A stretch of 41,283 nucleotides of DNA from a virus: the IMG/VR virus record IMGVR_UViG_3300021178_000024, positions 1 to 41,283 of that record; one strand, written 5' to 3'. The notes under the pieces were generated by a model that worked only from the letters and a program-made list of their open reading frames with translations, ran no database searches and was not told the origin of the DNA. Positions within the stretch are counted from its first letter, which is position 1. Each line of letters opens with the position of its first letter. Of this stretch, positions 37,209-41,283 are shown one piece after another. The position numbers were made by a program, and so were the translations under genes.

Positions 37209-38780
37209 ATGCGCCAGTCCCTCGAAGACAAGAAAGTCCCCGAGCAGCAAAAGTCGCTCATCGTCACCATGCCACCCCCGGTTGGCGGCTGGAATGCGCG
37301 CGACGCACTACCCAACATGCCCGTCACGGACGCGGTCCAGCTCACCAACGAGGTGCCTTGGCCCAGCGATGTGCGCACGCGGCTGGGCTCAACCGACTGG
37401 AGCACCGGCTACCCCGCCCCCGTCAACACCCTCATGCCCTTCAACTCCTCGACCGCGGGGTCCAAGAGACTCTTCGCGGCGAGTGGGACAGCCATCTACG
37501 ATGCGACCTCCAGTGGAGCAGTTGGCGCCGCGGTGGTGTCGGGGCTGACCAACAGCCAATGGCAGTGGGTGAACTTTGCCACCAGCGCGGGCCAGTTCCT
37601 GTGCACGGTGAATGGGGCGGATAGCTACTACACCTATAACGGCTCGGCTTGGACCGCCACCGCCACCATGCCCATCACGGGCGGCGGCACGCTGAACATG
37701 AACACGGTGATTGGGATTGCCATCTACCAATCCACCCTCTACTTCATCCCGATCAACACCCTGGGTTTCTATTACCTGCCCGCCCAGCAGATAACGGGAA
37801 CCGTGACTTACTTTAACCTCGCCGCACTGTGCAAGAAGGGTGGGTATCTTGTCCAGATCGACACTTGGACAGTGGATGGTGGGGCGGGGCCGCAGGATTA
37901 CTTCGTTGCGCTGACCTCCGAGGGCGAGGTGGTGGTGTTTCAGGGATCGGCCTTCAGCATCCCGATCGGCACCGCTGGCTTCATGAACATGGTGGGGGTG
38001 TACTTCATCGCGCGGCCGCTTGGGCGGCGTTGCACCTTCAAGTACGGCGGAGACCTCCTGATCCTGACCGAGCGGGGCGTCTTCCCGATCTCCGTCGCGC
38101 TGGCCGCTGCGTCGATCGACAAGAGGGTGGCGATCACCGACAAGGTCGAGCCCGCCTTCGTGGCGAACGCTCAAGCCGCCTTCAGCAGCTTCGGCTGGCA
38201 GCTCGAAGCCCACACCCAAGGCCAGATCCTCATCGTCAACATCCCGACCACCCCGCAAGTCCAATTCGTGATGCAGTTTCAATCCCGCGGGTGGTGCAAC
38301 TTCACCGGCTGGAACGCCAATTGCTTCCTCTACTTCAACGGGGTGATGTATTACGGTGGGGCGACGGCGGTGACGGCCTGCTACACCGGCACAAGCGACA
38401 ACGGCAACGCGATCCAGACGGTGATCCTGCCCGCTTTCACCCAGCTCAAGATCCCCGGCCAGCAGAAGCACGTCAAGATGGTGCGGCCGTACTTCTCTGC
38501 GAACGGGAACTTCGCCTTCAGCGTGGGGGCAGCGGTGGACTACAACGTCCCCTACCCGCCCAACGCTCCCCAGGCCGTCACCACCACTCTCTCCCTCTGG
38601 GATGTGGCCCTTTGGGATGTAGGAGTGTGGGGCTCGCTGAACGCGCAGAGCAAGCCTTGGACCACCGTCCAGAGCTTCCCCTGCGTCGCCTTCACCCCCT
38701 TCTTCCAGATCAGTACCAACAGCGCCACGATCATGATCGAGGCATACGACGTGCTGTTTGCGCGGGGTGGGGTGCTGTGA
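37209..38780 (+). CDS. Tail nozzle / tail tubular protein B-like (523 aa)
   Basis: Near the N terminus, PPPVGGWNARDALPNMPVTD followed by AVQLTNEVPWPSDVRTRLGS matches the opening phrase of short-tail nozzle proteins. The rest is a long beta-rich body with repeats resembling propeller blades (FLCTVNGADSYYTYNGSAWT, GDLLILTERGVFPISVALAA, HVKMVRPYFSANGNFAFSVG). It would form the distal tube of the stubby tail. A 491-residue open frame on the opposite strand is a composition shadow. Confidence 0.75.
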   Translation: MRQSLEDKKVPEQQKSLIVTMPPPVGGWNARDALPNMPVTDAVQLTNEVPWPSDVRTRLGSTDWSTGYPAPVNTLMPFNSSTAGSKRLFAASGTAIYDATSSGAVGAAVVSGLTNSQWQWVNFATSAGQFLCTVNGADSYYTYNGSAWTATATMPITGGGTLNMNTVIGIAIYQSTLYFIPINTLGFYYLPAQQITGTVTYFNLAALCKKGGYLVQIDTWTVDGGAGPQDYFVALTSEGEVVVFQGSAFSIPIGTAGFMNMVGVYFIARPLGRRCTFKYGGDLLILTERGVFPISVALAAASIDKRVAITDKVEPAFVANAQAAFSSFGWQLEAHTQGQILIVNIPTTPQVQFVMQFQSRGWCNFTGWNANCFLYFNGVMYYGGATAVTACYTGTSDNGNAIQTVILPAFTQLKIPGQQKHVKMVRPYFSANGNFAFSVGAAVDYNVPYPPNAPQAVTTTLSLWDVALWDVGVWGSLNAQSKPWTTVQSFPCVAFTPFFQISTNSATIMIEAYDVLFARGGVL

Positions 38781-39220
38781 GGGTGCTGCTCGAGCCCCAG
38801 GAGAAGATCGGCGCCTGGGTGTGTGAGCACTCACATTCCCTCTGGAATGACAAAATGACCGCAATCGGGGTGATCACCGATCGTGATGAGCTGGTGGCGG
38901 GGGCGGTATTTGATGACTTCACCGGGCCTCGGGTGGCGCCGCACGTCGTCTGCCTGGATCCGACCGCCGCCCCACTGCTCGCCCGCCTGCTATGCCGCTA
39001 CGCTTTCCACCAACTCGGCGCCCGCGCCTTGACCCTGCGAGCCGAGACGGGTAATATCCCAGCAGTAAGTCTTCACTCACGTCTTGGCGCCGTTCCCGAG
39101 GGCAGGCTCATCGGCGCAGGACGATCCGGGGATGACATCCTCTTGTCGCGGCTGGATCGATCCAGCCCATTCGTTGCGAGGGTGTTACGTGAACAGCGGA
39201 ACGGCTCCGGGCGTACCTAA
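38777..39220 (+). CDS. GNAT-like acetyltransferase-type protein (147 aa)
   Basis: A GTG start at 38777 overlaps the nozzle stop (GTGA). Frame upstream of that is a shadow. The protein reads AIGVITDRDELVAGAVFDDF, then LLCRYAFHQLGARALTLRAE, TGNIPAVSLHSRLGAVPEGR. The last part resembles the conserved GNAT end in which residues N-x-P/A-A-x-x-L-x-x-x-L-G form the acetyl-CoA pocket helix. GNAT-like genes are known within podovirus tail or internal-protein blocks. Substrate unknown. Confidence 0.65.
   Translation: MRVLLEPQEKIGAWVCEHSHSLWNDKMTAIGVITDRDELVAGAVFDDFTGPRVAPHVVCLDPTAAPLLARLLCRYAFHQLGARALTLRAETGNIPAVSLHSRLGAVPEGRLIGAGRSGDDILLSRLDRSSPFVARVLREQRNGSGRT
38822..38833. repeat. 12-bp motif copy GTGAGCACTCAC
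   Basis: Inside the 5' part of the GNAT-like gene; exact reverse complement of the copy at 24722-24733. Confidence 0.35.
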
Positions 39221-40166
39221 CTACCAAGCGCTGATCCAACAGCAGCAGGGGATCAACACTGGCCAATTCCAGCAGCAGATCGGGGCTGGGCGGGTTGGGC
39301 AGACCACTCCCTACGCTTCGACGGGCTGGCAGCAGGACCCGACCACGGGGCAGTGGACGCAGAATACTGCTCTGAGCAGCGGGACGGCTGGGGTGGTCAA
39401 TCCGGCACTGGCCGGTGCGGGCGCTGCGGCATCATCCTTCAACCCCGCCAACAACCCGACCTACGGGGGGCCGCAGAACGCGGGCAATCTCTCCTTCAAC
39501 CCAGCCGGGGTGGCGCAGAACCTCTACCAGAGCCAGCTCGGACTGCTCGAACCGGGGATGCAGTCCCAGGCGAGCGCCCTCGATCAGAGCTTGAAGGCGC
39601 AGGGGTACGATGTCAATCAAGCTGGCGGGGCGCAGACGGCGGAGAACAATCTCGAGAACCAGCAGAATCTCGTGCGCGCCCAGACGGCGAACTGGGCCGC
39701 GGGTCAGGCGATCCCCCAAGGTGCCCAACAGCTCGCCGCCCAGGAGTCCATTCCCCTGACCCAACAACAAGTGGCCCAAGGTGCGTTCGGTGCGGGCTTG
39801 CAGCAGGCCCAGCTTCCGATCAGTGAGGCCACCGGGCTCACCAACATTGGCCTCGCCCCCGCCAACGCGCTGCCTGGGGGCACAGCGCCGACTCCTGGCC
39901 TGCCTCCCATCAACGCTCTCGACGCCGGGCAGCAACAGTATGCGAATCAGGTGGGGGGCTACAACGCGAACCTTGCCAGCAATGCGAACCAGTTGAGTGG
40001 ACTGCTTGGGCTGGGGGATGCGGGTCTCGGTGCCTATGCTGCCAACCCGACGGCCTTCAACAAACTCGCCAGCGGCATCGGCGGGGCGGTCGGCAACCTC
40101 GCCAGCGGCATCGGCGGGGCGGTCGGTAACGCAGGCAGTTGGCTCGGCGGACTGCTGGGATTCTGA
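39189..40166 (+). CDS. Putative internal virion/ejection protein, Gln/Gly/Ala-rich (325 aa)
   Basis: I choose GTG 39189 (MNSGTAPGVPNYQALIQQQQ), since the earlier in-frame ATG at 39084 overlaps the GNAT-like gene. The protein is Gln/Asn/Gly/Ala-rich with helical stretches (SQASALDQSLKAQGYDVNQA) and ends in a glycine-zipper-like repeat, in which the residues SGIGGAVGNLA recur. The C terminus could interact with membranes. It is the first of four similar-composition genes that run through the contig junction, probably the ejected core proteins. The stop overlaps the next ATG (TGATG). Confidence 0.65.
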   Translation: MNSGTAPGVPNYQALIQQQQGINTGQFQQQIGAGRVGQTTPYASTGWQQDPTTGQWTQNTALSSGTAGVVNPALAGAGAAASSFNPANNPTYGGPQNAGNLSFNPAGVAQNLYQSQLGLLEPGMQSQASALDQSLKAQGYDVNQAGGAQTAENNLENQQNLVRAQTANWAAGQAIPQGAQQLAAQESIPLTQQQVAQGAFGAGLQQAQLPISEATGLTNIGLAPANALPGGTAPTPGLPPINALDAGQQQYANQVGGYNANLASNANQLSGLLGLGDAGLGAYAANPTAFNKLASGIGGAVGNLASGIGGAVGNAGSWLGGLLGF

Positions 40167-41283
40167 TGGCCCTCGACCCCGCCACCCTCCAAGCCCTCTC
40201 CCGCGCCGTGGCGCAGCCGTCGGTTGCCAACCCCTATGCCAACGGGCTGAACGTGTCGGGCGCGGGCGGGACGGGGAATTGGGGGGTGAGCTACGACCCC
40301 ACCTTCGGCACCCTCGCAGCGAACACCGGGTTCGGTGAGGCCCCGATCTACACCCCCTCCCAGTTCAGCGCCCTGCTGGGTAAACTCCCCAGTAACGAGA
40401 CCTTCGGCAACGGGCCGAATCAAGCGTCGGTGACCGCCAACCCCGACGCGCCCAAGAGCAACGGCCCGGGCAGCCAAGCGCAATACGCGGCAAGCTTCGC
40501 GCCCTCTGCCGGGAGCCCTCTTGTGGTGAACACAGGAGGTGGGGGCGGGAGCAGCTTCCTGAATGCCCCCGGTGGGCAGACCATCCAGTACGGCCTCGAC
40601 CCCAAGACGGGGTATGAGGTGCCAATCAGCGCGCGGGGGTCGGCTCCAGGTACCTCCGACATCTGGGACTCGATCGTGCCAGCGGTTCTGGGCACCGCCG
40701 CGCTTGGTGGGGCGGGTGCGCTTGCCGCGGGCGCTGGCGCCGCTGGAGCGGGCGCTGCGGGGGCTGATGTGGCCTCCTCAATCGCCGACCCGACGCTGGG
40801 TTTCATCAGCGGGGCGGGTGCGCCGGGGGAGTTGGCCGGCGGGATTGATCTCGGAGCGGTGGCACCACTGGGCGCGGGTGGGGCGGCGGCGGGCGCTGGG
40901 GGAATGGTTCTGGATAACTCCGCGCTTATCAACGACATCGCCAACACGGCAGCGGGGAATGTTGCGCCGCAGTTGCAGGCCGATCTGAGTGCGGGCGCCG
41001 CGGCGGGGGATGCAGGCATCACGGCGGACATTGGTGGGGGCAGCGGGCTTGGGAGTGCCCTCCGAAGCCTCGCCTCCAACAAGAACCTCCTCGGCGCGCT
41101 TTCCAAGGTGATTGGTGGGTTGGCGGGTGGGGGGACGGCTACGATTGGTGGGGGGACGAATGCGGCTGGGGGCACGGGTAGTGCGGGTGCACCAGGAAGC
41201 TATGGTGGTGGGACTGCGGGTGGCATCGCCCCCTTGAGCGCCGGCACACCCACCGGAGTCCAGCCCACCCAGCACGTCAACCC
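40166..41283 (+). CDS. Putative virion/ejection protein, N-terminal part (gene split by contig ends)
   Basis: ATG 40166 overlaps the previous stop. The frame is open to the end of the contig and continues at base 149 to the stop at 239, giving 402 residues in total. Residues 1-165 are Pro/Ser/Gly-rich. Residues 170-265 hold long Ala/Gly hydrophobic runs (VLGTAALGGAGALAAGAGAA, DLGAVAPLGAGGAAAGAGGM), which could insert into a membrane. The end is Gly-rich. The DNA-ejection role is inferred from neighbours and composition. Confidence 0.7.
   Translation, partial: MALDPATLQALSRAVAQPSVANPYANGLNVSGAGGTGNWGVSYDPTFGTLAANTGFGEAPIYTPSQFSALLGKLPSNETFGNGPNQASVTANPDAPKSNGPGSQAQYAASFAPSAGSPLVVNTGGGGGSSFLNAPGGQTIQYGLDPKTGYEVPISARGSAPGTSDIWDSIVPAVLGTAALGGAGALAAGAGAAGAGAAGADVASSIADPTLGFISGAGAPGELAGGIDLGAVAPLGAGGAAAGAGGMVLDNSALINDIANTAAGNVAPQLQADLSAGAAAGDAGITADIGGGSGLGSALRSLASNKNLLGALSKVIGGLAGGGTATIGGGTNAAGGTGSAGAPGSYGGGTAGGIAPLSAGTPTGVQPTQHVN
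41158..41283. repeat. Terminal direct repeat, right copy
   Basis: Identical to 23-148. This copy and its left flank keep the reading frame of the split gene cleanly, so the right end is the better version of the junction sequence. Confidence 0.9.

Noticed and set aside
37389-38864. 491-residue open frame on the minus strand opposite the tail nozzle gene
   Set aside because: The low-complexity Arg/Gly/Val/His product and exact opposition to a well-formed gene show that it is a GC-driven shadow.
33313-41283. Diversity-generating retroelement, considered because the gene order recalls the Bordetella phage BPP-1 type
   Set aside because: I find no reverse transcriptase, no accessory variability gene and no template/variable repeat pair.

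Overview
The window is an essentially complete genome of a lytic, podovirus-like tailed phage of a Gram-negative host, assembled as a circularly permuted contig. Bases 23-148 repeat exactly as 41158-41283, and the reading frame at the right end (from 40166) continues in frame after base 148 to a stop at 239. The unique genome is therefore about 41.14 kb. The host is taken as Gram-negative because the phage has a nested Rz/Rz1 spanin pair, several Sec-type signal peptides and an outer-membrane-type beta-barrel protein. The GC-rich sequence would suit a proteobacterium. I see no integrase, no clear lysogeny repressor, no tRNA, no CRISPR array, no reverse transcriptase and no insertion sequence.

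Transcription is organised around one divergent control region (24190-25102). To the right of it, on the plus strand and through the contig junction, lie the late genes: terminase small-subunit candidate (25103), large terminase (26040), portal (29680), scaffold (32386), major capsid protein (33313), two further head or decoration candidates, a rho-independent terminator (35565), head-tail adaptor (36465), tail nozzle (37209), a GNAT-like gene (38777), four Ala/Gly/Gln-rich putative ejection proteins (39189, 40166 through the junction, 232, 1624), a tail fibre (2799), a glycine-rich adhesin-like protein (4180), a lysis cassette (5091-6640) and a metallophosphoesterase (6887). The late run ends tail-to-tail against the leftward genes at about 8000.

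To the left of the control region, on the minus strand (24189 down to 7979), lies one long run of about 38 closely packed genes, most joined by ATGA-type overlaps. The distal part holds DNA metabolism: YqaJ-type exonuclease, Sak4-type ATPase, a small protein beside it that may be an SSB, a uracil-DNA-glycosylase/family A DNA polymerase fusion and a DUF3987-like P-loop ATPase. The proximal part (24189-15156) is accessory: small hypothetical proteins, many membrane micropeptides, two genes with long alanine-coding triplet repeats, a beta-barrel protein and three consecutive signal-peptide proteins.

The most interesting points are: a lysis cassette with no classical endolysin but with a DUF5675-like protein; the envelope-directed early cluster at 15580-19005; a 12-bp palindromic motif (consensus GTGAGYRCTCAC) concentrated in the control region and overlapping candidate promoters; the polymerase fusion whose glycosylase domain has lost the usual cysteines; and the alanine triplet-repeat genes. 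All functions are inferred by reading the sequence; no database search was run.
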